Shown here piece after piece: positions 36,621-45,979 of a stretch of 64,000 nucleotides of DNA (position 1 is the first letter of the stretch; the number at the start of each line of letters is the position of its first letter). The notes beneath the pieces were generated by a model. That model searched no databases and was not told the origin of the DNA. It was given only the letters and a program-made list of their open reading frames with translations. Source of the DNA: Bacteroidota bacterium. Lineage in GTDB: Bacteria; Bacteroidota; Bacteroidia; B-17B0; Aurantibacillaceae. The translations under genes and the position numbers were made by a program. The stretch covers positions 54,510-118,509 of the forward strand of contig JAIUNM010000011.1 in assembly GCA_020162035.1 (NCBI GenBank), written 5' to 3'.

Positions 36621-37271
36621 ATGATAAAACAATTGTTTTATAAAGAATTTCTTTTAGAGTTTAGGCAAAAAAGTTTACTTGGCAGTATTCTTATTTATAT
36701 AATTGGAACAATTTTTATCACATCATTAAGTTTAAAAGGAAAATTAGATAAACCCACGTGGAATGCTTTATTTTGGATAATTCATTTATTTACATCAATA
36801 AATATTAGTGTAAAAAACTTTAACACAAAAAGTAACGAGATAAATTTATTTTCATATTTATATTATAAGCCTAACCATTTAATTATTGCAAAAATGGCAT
36901 ACAATATTGTATTTATTGTTGTTGCTTCAATAATTACTTTTTTCTTTTACGCAATGTTTGTTAAAAATTTAGCAGATAATTTAGTTTTGTTTTTTGTTGT
37001 ATTAATTGTTGGAAGTGCTGGTTTAGCTAGTATTTTAACCATTATGAGCGCAATTGCATCTAAAGCAGGCGGTAATTTTGCTTTAATAAGTATTTTAAGT
37101 TTTCCATTATTAACCCCTTTATTAATTATAATTATTAAACTTAGTAAACAAGCTGTAGATGGTATTGAGTGGGCTGGAATTAATTTTAATCTTTTATATG
37201 CTTTACTTGCTCTTAATATTCTTAATATTGCTTTAAATTTGTTATTATTCAAATTTTTATGGAAAGATTAA
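36621..37271 (+). CDS. ccmB: Heme exporter protein CcmB
   Basis: Membrane component of the CcmABC(D) transporter used in system I cytochrome c maturation. The 216-residue protein has six hydrophobic helices and family features in the first 25 residues (LFYKEFLLEFRQKS), the loop LFWIIHLFTSINIS, and SILSFPLLTPLLI. The frame starts 2 codons earlier at a TTG, but ATG at 36621 is preferred. Length is normal (E. coli 220). ccmA and ccmC are not in the window. lgt follows after 9 bp. Confidence 0.9.
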   Translation: MIKQLFYKEFLLEFRQKSLLGSILIYIIGTIFITSLSLKGKLDKPTWNALFWIIHLFTSINISVKNFNTKSNEINLFSYLYYKPNHLIIAKMAYNIVFIVVASIITFFFYAMFVKNLADNLVLFFVVLIVGSAGLASILTIMSAIASKAGGNFALISILSFPLLTPLLIIIIKLSKQAVDGIEWAGINFNLLYALLALNILNIALNLLLFKFLWKD

Positions 37272-37280
37272 AATAAAATT

Positions 37281-38135
37281 ATGCTTATAAATTTAATTAT
37301 AAATTGGAACGTTAATAAAGAGGCTTTTACAATTCCTGGTATAGATTGGCCTGTACGTTGGTACGGAATATGTTGGGCTTTAGCATTTTTAGGTGCTCAT
37401 TATTTTTTAAATAAAATTTTTAAGCAAGAAGGACGAACAGATAAACAATTAGATAGTTTAACAATTTACATGATTGTAGGTACTGTACTTGGTGCAAGGC
37501 TTGGGCATTGTTTATTTTATGATTTTGATTATTACATGAAATTTCCTTTAGATATTTTAAAAATACACGAAGGCGGTTTAGCAAGCCATGGAGGAGCAAT
37601 AGGTATAGTTTTAGCAATGGTATTTTATTGTGTAAAGCAAAAAGAAAATTGGTTGTGGTTGTTTGATAGAATGGTTGTTGTTGTACCATTATCTGCAGCT
37701 TTAATTCGAATTGGAAATTTAATGAATCACGAAATTGTAGGTAAACCAAGTAATTTACCTTGGGCATTTAAGTTTTTAAAAAACGATGACGATTTAGATA
37801 GTTTGCAAACATTAGATATTCCAATACCTGCAAGACACCCAGCACAATTATACGAAGCCATATTTGGTATTTTGTTGTTTGTACTTTTATATTGGTTATG
37901 GAAAACTAAACGAAATAATTTTGGCAAAGGATTTATGTTTGGGTTATTTTGTGTTTTAATGTTTACCGAACGCTTTTTTGATGAATTTGTAAAAGAAAAT
38001 CAATCAGCTTTTGAAAATAATCTTGCAATAAATATGGGGCAAATATTAAGTTTACCTTTTATTATTGTTGGTATTATTTTTATAATAAGATCTTATAAAA
38101 TTGGTAAGCATAAAGAACTTACTTCAACTACATAA
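37281..38135 (+). CDS. lgt: Phosphatidylglycerol--prolipoprotein diacylglyceryl transferase
   Basis: Attaches diacylglycerol to the lipobox Cys of prolipoproteins in the inner membrane; the window encodes several such substrates. The 284-residue protein has seven predicted membrane helices and the family motifs WPVRWYGICWALAF, HEGGLASHGGAIG, and the signature region RIGNLMNHEIVGKPS. The catalytic Arg in this last motif and a later Glu/Arg pair (TERFFDEF) are present. It starts 9 bp after ccmB. Confidence 0.96.
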   Translation: MLINLIINWNVNKEAFTIPGIDWPVRWYGICWALAFLGAHYFLNKIFKQEGRTDKQLDSLTIYMIVGTVLGARLGHCLFYDFDYYMKFPLDILKIHEGGLASHGGAIGIVLAMVFYCVKQKENWLWLFDRMVVVVPLSAALIRIGNLMNHEIVGKPSNLPWAFKFLKNDDDLDSLQTLDIPIPARHPAQLYEAIFGILLFVLLYWLWKTKRNNFGKGFMFGLFCVLMFTERFFDEFVKENQSAFENNLAINMGQILSLPFIIVGIIFIIRSYKIGKHKELTSTT

Positions 38136-38165
38136 ATTCTTAATTTAAAACTTAAAGCCAAATTA

Positions 38166-38966
38166 TTATTTCATACTTAGTCGTATTTTAGTAAGTACAC
38201 GTTTTGTATATAAAGGAAAATCTCCGTTCATCATCCAGCTGAAATAACCTGGCTCTTTAATTAAAACATCTTTAACAGGTTTATCTTTATGTTTACCAAA
38301 GTTAAACACCTCTACTCCATTTTCATTATAAATAATTCTACCTGCTAAATCAACATTTTTTGTTTTAGTTGTTAGTTTACTTAACGTTTCCATATCATTT
38401 AATATGGGGGTAATTTCATTTCCTTTATCATCGGTTACTGTTACATTTTCATACTTTGTAATTTGTGCTTTAAAAACTTCATAAGTTGCCATTGTATCGG
38501 CCATTGCGCTATGAGCATTTATTAAAGGTTTATTACAATAAAATTTATATGCTGCAACTAAATTACGAGGTTCCATAAAATGAAAAATATTTTGAACATC
38601 TATTAATTTTCTGTTTTCTAAATCAAAATCTACATCAACTCTTAAAAATTCTTCAACTAACAAAGGAATATCAAATTTATTTGAGTTATATCCTGCTAAA
38701 TCAGAATTAGCAATAAATTTAGCAATTTCTGGGGCTATAGTTTTAAAATTGGGTTTATCTTGTACATCTTTATCATAAATACCATGTAATTTTGAAACAT
38801 TTTCTGGTATTGGCATTTCAGGATTTATTCGCCATGTTTTCTCTTCAGTTGTATTATCTACTAAAACTTTTATTAATGCTATTTCAACTATTCTATCTAA
38901 ACCAATAGTTAAGCCTGTAGCTTCAATATCTAAAAATATTAATGGTTTATTTAAATTTAATTTCAT
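38166..38966 (-). CDS. DnaQ-like 3'-5' exonuclease with DUF3820-like tail
   Basis: A 266-residue DEDDh exonuclease. Exo I is FLDIEATGL (D and E metal ligands), Exo II lies near NSNKFDIPLL, and Exo III is HSAMADTMATYEV (HxxxxD). The C-terminal 55 residues (VFNFGKHKDKPVKDV, then GYFSWMMNGDFP) match the DUF3820-like module often attached to such nucleases. It is probably a repair or maturation exonuclease, not the polymerase III epsilon subunit proper. The start codon overlaps the stop of the OstA-like gene (ATGA). Confidence 0.9.
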   Translation of the reverse strand: MKLNLNKPLIFLDIEATGLTIGLDRIVEIALIKVLVDNTTEEKTWRINPEMPIPENVSKLHGIYDKDVQDKPNFKTIAPEIAKFIANSDLAGYNSNKFDIPLLVEEFLRVDVDFDLENRKLIDVQNIFHFMEPRNLVAAYKFYCNKPLINAHSAMADTMATYEVFKAQITKYENVTVTDDKGNEITPILNDMETLSKLTTKTKNVDLAGRIIYNENGVEVFNFGKHKDKPVKDVLIKEPGYFSWMMNGDFPLYTKRVLTKIRLSMK

Positions 38967-40627
38967 TTACTGTTTTTTTTCTTTTTATTATTTTTTTCTT
39001 TAACTTCTTCTTTTAATTTAGGATTATTTTCATCAGTTTTTTTAGTTTCAATTTTTAGTTCTTTTTCAGGTTGATGCAAATCAAATCTGTTTTTTGGGCG
39101 GTTTTTATATAACCATGTAAAGCCTTTTAAACGAGCATTATTAATATCAATTTCTTTTAATGGATCAACATTTCCATCGGTTTCGGTTGTTGTTGTTACT
39201 CTTGAAATATTATTATTATTAAACCAAAGATTAATGTTTTCGCAAGTTGTTTTATTTAAGCCTAATGGTTTATTTTTATTTGTTACATAATATAAAATTT
39301 GAGCATTTCCGTTTATAATTGCTTTTCGTAATGTGTCTTTATTAAAAAAAGCATCTATCGTTTTTCCTAATAGCTGATTGTATTTAGGAACAGAATCTAA
39401 TGAATCTACCAATTGAATTAAAAAAGCATTTCCTTCAAATCTTAAACTTTTAATTGTGCTATCTTTTAAAAAAACTTTTATTGTTCGAGCAGTTGCTTGC
39501 GATTGGTTACTCCAAAACATTGGTGTTTTAAATAATTGAATTAAAGAATCTTTTGTGCTTCCAATTGCAGAATCTGCTTGTGCTTGAATATCTTTTTTAA
39601 ACAATTTTACATGATGGTATGCATTTAAAAAATTATTTACAGAATCTACATTGTAATGCAACAGCGTATCTGCAGCAATAAATAATGTATCACCATCAAT
39701 AATTCTTGCATAAATTGCTTTTTTAGTTACAAAAGCATGAGAGTTTTTTTGATGATATTCAACATAATCGCCAAACAAAACAGATTTTTGACCTGTATCA
39801 ACTAAAACAACATTTTTAAAAGCTTTACCAAATTGATTTGTTCTATCATAAAACAAACTGTCGCCTTTAAGTTTTTGATCTTTTGTAACTAGCAATGCAT
39901 CTTTACTAAACTGCGCTTGTTCTTTCTCTGTATCGTACCAACCGTTTCTACAATAAATATAATCTTTTTTAGATGTTATAATTGATGGTCCTAAAAAATA
40001 AGCCGTTTTAGTTGAAGTATTATAAAGTAAAGTATCACTATTCATTACATAATCAGGGTTTAATAACTCTACATCATAATGAAAAGCTAACTCTTTAGTA
40101 AGTGAATAATAATGGCCATTTTTACTTTTTAAAGTATTTTCTTTATTTACTATAGTTCCTCCTTCATAATAATTTGCTATTGAATTTCCTACATCAAAAG
40201 TTAATAAATTAGTTGATAAAACCATATCTTTTTCGGTACATACAACACTTCCCGAAAGAGTAGCCATTTTAGTTTTCCCATCATAAAATAATTTTTGCCC
40301 AGTAACTGTAATACTATCACCTTTAGATATTAATATATGCCCCATTGCTTCTAATCTATTTTCTTTTTCGTAAAGCAATGCCGTATCACAATTTAAAATT
40401 GCACCATCGTGTTCGCAAATTACATTTCCAATTAAAAAATTGGCTTCGCTTATATTTCTATCGTAACGCATTGTATTTGCGTTTTTAATTTGAATTGTTT
40501 TTACTTTGTTGTTTGCAGTATTTGTAGTTACCGCATTAGTATTTGTTTTTACAGAGTTTAATTTACCCTTTTGCTGAGCATTAGAGTAAAATGTAATAAA
40601 AATAAATATGTAAATTAATTTATTCAA
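38963..40627 (-). CDS. OstA/LptA-like LPS-transport protein
   Basis: A 554-residue exported protein (signal peptide MNKLIYIFIFITFYSNA). Repeated OstA-type beta strands (CDTALLYEKENRLEAMGHILIS, VTGQKLFYDGKTKMATLSGSV) form a long beta-jellyroll or taco of the LptA/LptD-N type. It is longer than LptA (about 185) and has no barrel, so it may be the LPS bridge in Bacteroidota. The C-terminus ends in a Lys/Glu/Asn tail of about 30 residues. It overlaps the glycosyltransferase upstream by 8 bp and the nuclease downstream by 4 bp. Confidence 0.85.
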   Translation of the reverse strand: MNKLIYIFIFITFYSNAQQKGKLNSVKTNTNAVTTNTANNKVKTIQIKNANTMRYDRNISEANFLIGNVICEHDGAILNCDTALLYEKENRLEAMGHILISKGDSITVTGQKLFYDGKTKMATLSGSVVCTEKDMVLSTNLLTFDVGNSIANYYEGGTIVNKENTLKSKNGHYYSLTKELAFHYDVELLNPDYVMNSDTLLYNTSTKTAYFLGPSIITSKKDYIYCRNGWYDTEKEQAQFSKDALLVTKDQKLKGDSLFYDRTNQFGKAFKNVVLVDTGQKSVLFGDYVEYHQKNSHAFVTKKAIYARIIDGDTLFIAADTLLHYNVDSVNNFLNAYHHVKLFKKDIQAQADSAIGSTKDSLIQLFKTPMFWSNQSQATARTIKVFLKDSTIKSLRFEGNAFLIQLVDSLDSVPKYNQLLGKTIDAFFNKDTLRKAIINGNAQILYYVTNKNKPLGLNKTTCENINLWFNNNNISRVTTTTETDGNVDPLKEIDINNARLKGFTWLYKNRPKNRFDLHQPEKELKIETKKTDENNPKLKEEVKEKNNKKKKNSK

Positions 40628-41783
40628 TAGTTCGTTTTGTTGGTTCCCAAATACTTGTTTTTACACCTTTTATATAATTTTTAAATCCTAAAAACAAAGC
40701 AAAATTCATATAATAAAAATGGCTTATAAATTTTAGTAAAGAAAATTTAATGTTAAATAAATTTACTATTACAGCTATTTGAATAAGTATTAATTGTGCA
40801 AAAAACAATAAAAAATATAGTTTAGAGTTTAATGCCAATATTGCAGTTGTTAGTAGTGAAATTAACATTAAAAAAGGCACATTCCAACGAATAACTTTAT
40901 GAGATATATAGGCTAATACAGAACCTCTCCAAAATTGAGCTAATAAACTTTTAAAAGCAAATAAATTTTGAAAATTACCAGTTGAAATTCTAACTTTACG
41001 TTTAAACTCTACATCACTTTGTGTAGATGTATCTTCATAACAAATTGCGTTAAAAGCAAACGAAATATTTTTATGTTTTTTAATAATAGATAATGTCACG
41101 TAAAAATCATCAACAATAAAATTATCGGGTATAGTTGGAAAATAGGTTTTATTAATAGCAAAGCAACCTCCTTCAATACCTATAACTGTTTTAAATAATT
41201 TACTTTCGGCTAATTTTATTTTATTTTCATAATTTAAATATTCAATTTCTTGAAAAGCTATACCATTTGCGTTTTTTATTGTTTTAATTATTTTAGCTGC
41301 TGTTGCAACAGTAGTTGTATTTAAAGGAGAAATTAAATTATTAATTGTGTTAGTAGTAAATAGCACATTTGCATCAGTAAAAATTAACACAGGTTCTGTT
41401 ACTAGTTTATATAGTTCATTAATTATTTTTATTTTTCCTGAGCGAGCTTTAAAATTTACAATTGTAATATTTTCGTGCTTTTGTTGATAGTTTTTGATTA
41501 TCAATTCTGTATTATCAGTACTAGAATCGTTTCCTATATAAATTTTAATTTTATTTAATGGGTAATTTGTATTAAAAATGCTGTCAAGTTTTTGAGAAAT
41601 AATTTTATCTTCATTATATGCAGCCATTATAATTGCAACATTAGGCTGAAAATTTTCTGTTGTTCCTAAATTTGATTTTTTAAAAATTTTACTTAAAATA
41701 ATTACAATAAATGGATACAACGCATATGTATAAATTATTAAACTAACCGAAACTATAAATATGATTTGTAATAAATTATACAT
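40620..41783 (-). CDS. Processive-type glycosyltransferase family 2
   Basis: A 387-residue membrane glycosyltransferase. An N-terminal helix (about 5-30) precedes a GT-A domain with IIMAAYNEDKIIS, GNDSSTDNTE, FTDANVLF (DxD-like), the acceptor motif DDFYVTLSI, and RKVRISTGNFQNL near the usual Q/RxxRW position. Three to four helices follow at about 285-365. The plan is that of cellulose/hyaluronan-synthase-like enzymes. It is in the envelope operon with LptF/G and OstA, so LPS or polysaccharide synthesis is likely. Confidence 0.88.
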   Translation of the reverse strand: MYNLLQIIFIVSVSLIIYTYALYPFIVIILSKIFKKSNLGTTENFQPNVAIIMAAYNEDKIISQKLDSIFNTNYPLNKIKIYIGNDSSTDNTELIIKNYQQKHENITIVNFKARSGKIKIINELYKLVTEPVLIFTDANVLFTTNTINNLISPLNTTTVATAAKIIKTIKNANGIAFQEIEYLNYENKIKLAESKLFKTVIGIEGGCFAINKTYFPTIPDNFIVDDFYVTLSIIKKHKNISFAFNAICYEDTSTQSDVEFKRKVRISTGNFQNLFAFKSLLAQFWRGSVLAYISHKVIRWNVPFLMLISLLTTAILALNSKLYFLLFFAQLILIQIAVIVNLFNIKFSLLKFISHFYYMNFALFLGFKNYIKGVKTSIWEPTKRTIE

Positions 41784-42984
41784 TAAGTAATTGATTGTAA
41801 AAATTTAATAATTTATTAGTTATTTGTTTGTTATCAAAATGTTTTACAGCAAAAGTTTTTGCGTTTTCAGATAATTCTTTCTGCTTATTTTTATCGTTAA
41901 TTAAGTTAATTATAGCATTTGTAAATTCTGAAGCTGAATTAGCAATTATTAATTCTTTATTATGTTCTGCATTTATACCTTCTGCTCCAATTGCAGTACT
42001 TATTATAGATTTGCCATAAGCCATCCCTTCAATAATTTTAATTCTAACTCCGCTTCCACTTAATAATGGCACAATTAAAATGTTGTAAGTACTGTAAAAT
42101 TCATTCACATCAACTACATTTTCTAACACATAAATTTGTTTATTTATTATGTTTTTGTATTTAGTAGGCATATTTCGGCCAGCAATTACAAGTTTAATTA
42201 ATGGGTTATGTTTACTTATGGTTGTCCAACAATTTTCTAAAAACCAATCAACTGCTTCTTGGTTAGGTAGCCAATCCATACTTGCAAAATAAAAAATACT
42301 GTTATTATCAACAGTTGTATTTTTATTTAATTGATAGTTTTCAAAATTAACTCCAGTAATATTTGTAAATAACTTACATTTTATGTTTAACTTCTTAAAT
42401 GTGTTTTCATCATCGGGAGATATGGTAACTGCACCATCTACCCTATTTAACATATTTATTTCAAATTTACACAGTCTATTATTTTGTATTTGAAGATAAA
42501 TTTTTTTGAAAATGTTTTTTTCAGATTTAATATGTCTTTCCCAAATTTTATGCTCAACATTATGTGTTCTAACAACAACTTTGGCTTTAGAATATTTTTT
42601 TATTGTATCTAAATAAACGCACATAAATATGCCTTCAATTTGAATGATATCAAATGTTTTTGATTTTAACTTAGCAATTAACTCTTCGTTAAATTCATTA
42701 TTATAAAACCTACTAACAAAGTACGATTGGTTTGTAAATAAATTTGTTAATGCACCTAATGCACTAGTATTTGTATCAACAAAAATGCTTTTGTAGTTTG
42801 TTGTTTGTTTAAAATTTTTATCAACTCCTTCATCTGGTTTAAAGTGTTTTTTTGTGTTAATACACATAAAATCTAACTCAACACCATTACTTATTAAACC
42901 TAAAGCCATGTTATAAATAGCAATGCTACTTCCATCGTTAGCAGGGTACGGTGCTTTATTAGATATTTGTAAAATTTTAATCAA
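41776..42984 (-). CDS. Glycosyltransferase family 4
   Basis: A 402-residue GT-B fold glycosyltransferase. N-terminal NKAPYPANDGSSIAIYNM is the acceptor-side loop; the C-terminal half has FASMDWLPNQEAVDWFL, LVIAGRNMP and the sugar-nucleotide motif GSGVRIKIIEGMAYGKSIIST. No membrane helix. It overlaps both neighbours by 4-8 bp, so it is in one operon with LptF/G and the GT2. Substrate unknown. Confidence 0.9.
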   Translation of the reverse strand: MIKILQISNKAPYPANDGSSIAIYNMALGLISNGVELDFMCINTKKHFKPDEGVDKNFKQTTNYKSIFVDTNTSALGALTNLFTNQSYFVSRFYNNEFNEELIAKLKSKTFDIIQIEGIFMCVYLDTIKKYSKAKVVVRTHNVEHKIWERHIKSEKNIFKKIYLQIQNNRLCKFEINMLNRVDGAVTISPDDENTFKKLNIKCKLFTNITGVNFENYQLNKNTTVDNNSIFYFASMDWLPNQEAVDWFLENCWTTISKHNPLIKLVIAGRNMPTKYKNIINKQIYVLENVVDVNEFYSTYNILIVPLLSGSGVRIKIIEGMAYGKSIISTAIGAEGINAEHNKELIIANSASEFTNAIINLINDKNKQKELSENAKTFAVKHFDNKQITNKLLNFYNQLLNV

Positions 42985-44429
42985 GTTTTCTTTTTCTTAA
43001 ATTTATATATCCAACCAAAATAAGAGCCAAAATCAAACAATGCACTATCGTTAGCTGCTTTATAAGTTAAAAAAACACTTATAGGTAAAAATATAAATAC
43101 TGGTGTCCACATTCCTAACCATGGTGCTACTGTGCCATCAATTGCCAATACATAAAACGCATCGGTTAATATAAAATAAAGTAAAAAAAATAATACAGCA
43201 ACCACAACTGGTAAACCTAAACCTCCTTTTTTTATTATTGCCCCCAAGGGTGCGCCAACAAAAAACAATACAATGCAAGCAAAACTTACTACTATTTTTT
43301 TATGCCATTCTATTAAATACGAATTATATTCGGCCGAATCATTTTTAAAATTATTAATAAAACCATCTATATAACTAGCATTACTTCTTACTTGGTTTAA
43401 TGCACCTTCAATTAATTTATCTTTTTGTTCTTTATTAAGTTTACTAATAAAAGTATCCATTACCACAATTGGGTTTTTATTTTTTGCTTTTATAGTGTCT
43501 GGCTCTCTATTTTTTTGAGCAATTCTATTATAAAAATATTCTTTTGACTGGCGATTTAATTCAATAAACCGTTTGTTCATTAAACGTTTGGTGCTATCTG
43601 CAACAGAATCTAACTGCCATACATTCATCATTTCTCCGCCATGTTTAAATTGCCCCTCATCGGTTCGCTTCATTTTTAAGTCTTCAACTTCTAAATTAAC
43701 TTGTAACTCTTTATAATTTAACTGCGATAATGTTTTTTTCTTTTTACCTATATTTTCTTGCAAATTAAGCTCTTCATATCTGTTTCCATTTTTTAAAACT
43801 AAAACAATTGCGCTACTATCAGCCGTTGTGGTAATCTTACCGGTTTTAGCATACATCTGTACAACATTTCCCATTTTTGCACTATGGTCGTAAATAAAAA
43901 TATCTTTTAAAGTATCTTTATTTTTAGATTTTTGTCCAACCCGTAAGCTGTAATTATCTAATTTATTATAAAAAATCCCTTCTTTAATATTAACGCTTGG
44001 TTTCTTTTGGCGTATATCGTACAAAAGAGATGAGAACTTTAAATTTACTACTGGTAAAATAAAATTATTAAAAACAAACGTTAACAATGCTAAACCAATA
44101 ATAAACATAAATACAGGTTTAATTATTTGAAATAACGATAACCCGCTTGATTTCATTGCGGCTAACTCGTAATTTTCGGCTAAACTACCATAACACATAA
44201 TTGAACCTAACAAAACTGCTAATGGTATGCACTGAGGAATAATGGTTAACCACGCATAAAAAAACAATGTAATTAAATCTATAAAACTTAGCCCTTTACC
44301 AATAAAATCATCTAAATAAGTAATTACAATTTGAACTAAAAAAAACAAAAATACACTTACAAACAAGGTAAGTACAAATGGTGGTATAAATGTTTTTAAA
44401 GTTAAGCTGTGTAATTTCTTTAAATGCAT
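42981..44429 (-). CDS. LptF/LptG-family LPS export permease
   Basis: A 482-residue inner-membrane permease of the YjgP/YjgQ family that, with the LptB ATPase, extracts lipopolysaccharide for transport. Helices are at about 15-35, 60-80, 100-125 at the N-terminal side and about 385-405, 410-430, 440-460 at the C-terminal side; the middle (125-380) is a periplasmic beta-jellyroll. GLSLFQIIKPVF and FFVGAPLGAIIKKGGLGLPVV are family motifs. Only one permease is present here; Bacteroidota commonly have a second elsewhere. First gene of the operon ending at 38166. Confidence 0.92.
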   Translation of the reverse strand: MHLKKLHSLTLKTFIPPFVLTLFVSVFLFFLVQIVITYLDDFIGKGLSFIDLITLFFYAWLTIIPQCIPLAVLLGSIMCYGSLAENYELAAMKSSGLSLFQIIKPVFMFIIGLALLTFVFNNFILPVVNLKFSSLLYDIRQKKPSVNIKEGIFYNKLDNYSLRVGQKSKNKDTLKDIFIYDHSAKMGNVVQMYAKTGKITTTADSSAIVLVLKNGNRYEELNLQENIGKKKKTLSQLNYKELQVNLEVEDLKMKRTDEGQFKHGGEMMNVWQLDSVADSTKRLMNKRFIELNRQSKEYFYNRIAQKNREPDTIKAKNKNPIVVMDTFISKLNKEQKDKLIEGALNQVRSNASYIDGFINNFKNDSAEYNSYLIEWHKKIVVSFACIVLFFVGAPLGAIIKKGGLGLPVVVAVLFFLLYFILTDAFYVLAIDGTVAPWLGMWTPVFIFLPISVFLTYKAANDSALFDFGSYFGWIYKFKKKKT

Positions 44430-44471
44430 AAATATGCCTTAAAAATACACTTATTATGGCACTTTTTATGT

Positions 44472-44500
44472 TTGCAATTCATTAAACTTTGTTATTTTTG
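44472..44500 (+). promoter_or_regulatory. Promoter of the GT2 gene at 44507
   Basis: TTG at 44472-44474, an 18-bp spacer and TATTTTTG at 44493-44500. The -7 box ends 6 nt before ATG 44507, again suggesting a leaderless mRNA, and argues against the upstream TTG at 44489 as start. Confidence 0.5.
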
Positions 44501-44506
44501 CTATCT

Positions 44507-45256
44507 ATGATTAATGGTAAAAAAATTGTTGCTGTTTTGCCAGCATATAATGCTTCTTTAACTCTAAAAAAAACATACGATGAAATCCCTTTTGATATTG
44601 TAGATGATGTTGTTTTGGTTGACGACCATAGTAAAGACAATACATCTGAAGTAGCAAAACAAATTGGTATAAAACATGTTATTCGCCACGAAAAAAATAA
44701 AGGCTATGGCGGAAATCAAAAAACATGTTACGATAAAGCCATGGAACTTGGTGCTGATATTGTAATTATGTTACATCCTGATTACCAATATACCCCAAAG
44801 TTAATACAAAGTTTAAGTTATTTAATTGCAAACGATTTATATCCTGTAGCTTTTGGTTCGCGTATTTTGGGTAAAGGCGCATTAAAAGGAGGTATGCCTA
44901 TGTATAAATACATATTTAACCGTATGCTTACTTTTTCTCAAAACGTATTAATAAATCAAAAATTATCCGAATATCATACTGGTTATAGAGCTTTTAGTAA
45001 AGAAGTGATTTTAAAAATTAATTACCATGCTAATAGCGACGATTTTGTGTTTGATAACCAAATGATTTCGCAAATATTTTATGCAGGTTTTGAAATTGCC
45101 GAAGTTACATGCCCTACCAAATATTTCCCTGAGGCTAGTAGCATTAACTTTAGAAGAAGTATGAAATACGGTTTAGGTGTACTTGGTGTTTCTTTTATCC
45201 ATTTTTTTAATAAAATGGGGTTAACCAAATCAGAAATGTATAAAACCAGAAATTAA
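44507..45256 (+). CDS. DPM1-like glycosyltransferase family 2
   Basis: A 249-residue cytoplasmic GT-A glycosyltransferase without membrane helices. Motifs: VAVLPAYNA, VDDHSKDNTSEV, HEKNKGYGGNQKTC, the DxD-like site in IVIMLHPDYQY, and SEYHTGYRAFSKE. It resembles dolichyl-phosphate-mannose-synthase-like enzymes that make polyprenyl-linked sugars. The frame extends back to a TTG at 44489, but ATG 44507 fits the promoter and family start. It is divergent from the LptF/G operon. Confidence 0.9.
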   Translation: MINGKKIVAVLPAYNASLTLKKTYDEIPFDIVDDVVLVDDHSKDNTSEVAKQIGIKHVIRHEKNKGYGGNQKTCYDKAMELGADIVIMLHPDYQYTPKLIQSLSYLIANDLYPVAFGSRILGKGALKGGMPMYKYIFNRMLTFSQNVLINQKLSEYHTGYRAFSKEVILKINYHANSDDFVFDNQMISQIFYAGFEIAEVTCPTKYFPEASSINFRRSMKYGLGVLGVSFIHFFNKMGLTKSEMYKTRN

Positions 45257-45274
45257 ATATTAAAACAAAAAAAT

Positions 45275-45973
45275 ATGGCAGTTTATAGATTTAGAGTTTG
45301 TTTAGAAGATAATGAAGATATTATTAGAGATATTGATATTAAATCTTCACAAAATTTCGAACAATTTCATAATGCCATACAAGAGGCTTTTAAATTTGAT
45401 AACAAACATGCCGCTTCATTTTTTGTTAGTGATGATTATTGGCGAAAAAATCGTGAAATTACCTTACGTAAAGAAGATTTACCTTTAGAGCCCGAAGAAA
45501 TAAAACAAGGTGTTGAACCTAAAAAACTAATGGCAGAAGCAAAACTGGCAAGTTTTATTGAGCAACCACACCAACGTTTTATTTATGTTTTTGATGCAAC
45601 TGCACAATGGAATTTTTTAGTTGAAATGGTAAAATTAGTTGATGAAAACACAAAATTAAATTACCCTGCTTGTGTGAGGTCTGTTGGAAATGCACCAAAA
45701 CAATATAAACAAGTAAATAAAATTCAAGAAGGAGAAACTAACAGCAAAGATCCTTTATTAGCTGCTATTCTTGGAAATACTGACCCATCAGACGATGAAA
45801 TTTATAAAAAATTAGATACAGGTGAGGAAGGAGTTGAACAAGATGATTTAGATAATCTTGAAGGTGAAGAAGGCGAAGAAGAATTTAATGATGAAGAAGA
45901 TGAGTTTTCAAACGAAGGCGATGAAAATGAAGATTACAATAACGACGAAAACAGAGCTGACTCTTACGACTAA
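45275..45973 (+). CDS. pRiA4b ORF-3-like protein with acidic tail
   Basis: A 232-residue protein. Residues 1-150 match the plasmid pRiA4b ORF-3/IS1096 passenger-like family as I recall it (VYRFRVCLEDNEDIIRDIDI, FEQFHNAIQEAFKFD, AQWNFLVEMVKL). Residues about 165-232 are a low-complexity tail of Glu/Asp with a few Asn. The family is of unknown function and is often chromosomal despite its name. The tail would be disordered and could contact basic partners. nhaA follows 6 bp later. Confidence 0.75.
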   Translation: MAVYRFRVCLEDNEDIIRDIDIKSSQNFEQFHNAIQEAFKFDNKHAASFFVSDDYWRKNREITLRKEDLPLEPEEIKQGVEPKKLMAEAKLASFIEQPHQRFIYVFDATAQWNFLVEMVKLVDENTKLNYPACVRSVGNAPKQYKQVNKIQEGETNSKDPLLAAILGNTDPSDDEIYKKLDTGEEGVEQDDLDNLEGEEGEEEFNDEEDEFSNEGDENEDYNNDENRADSYD

Positions 45974-45979
45974 ATTTTA

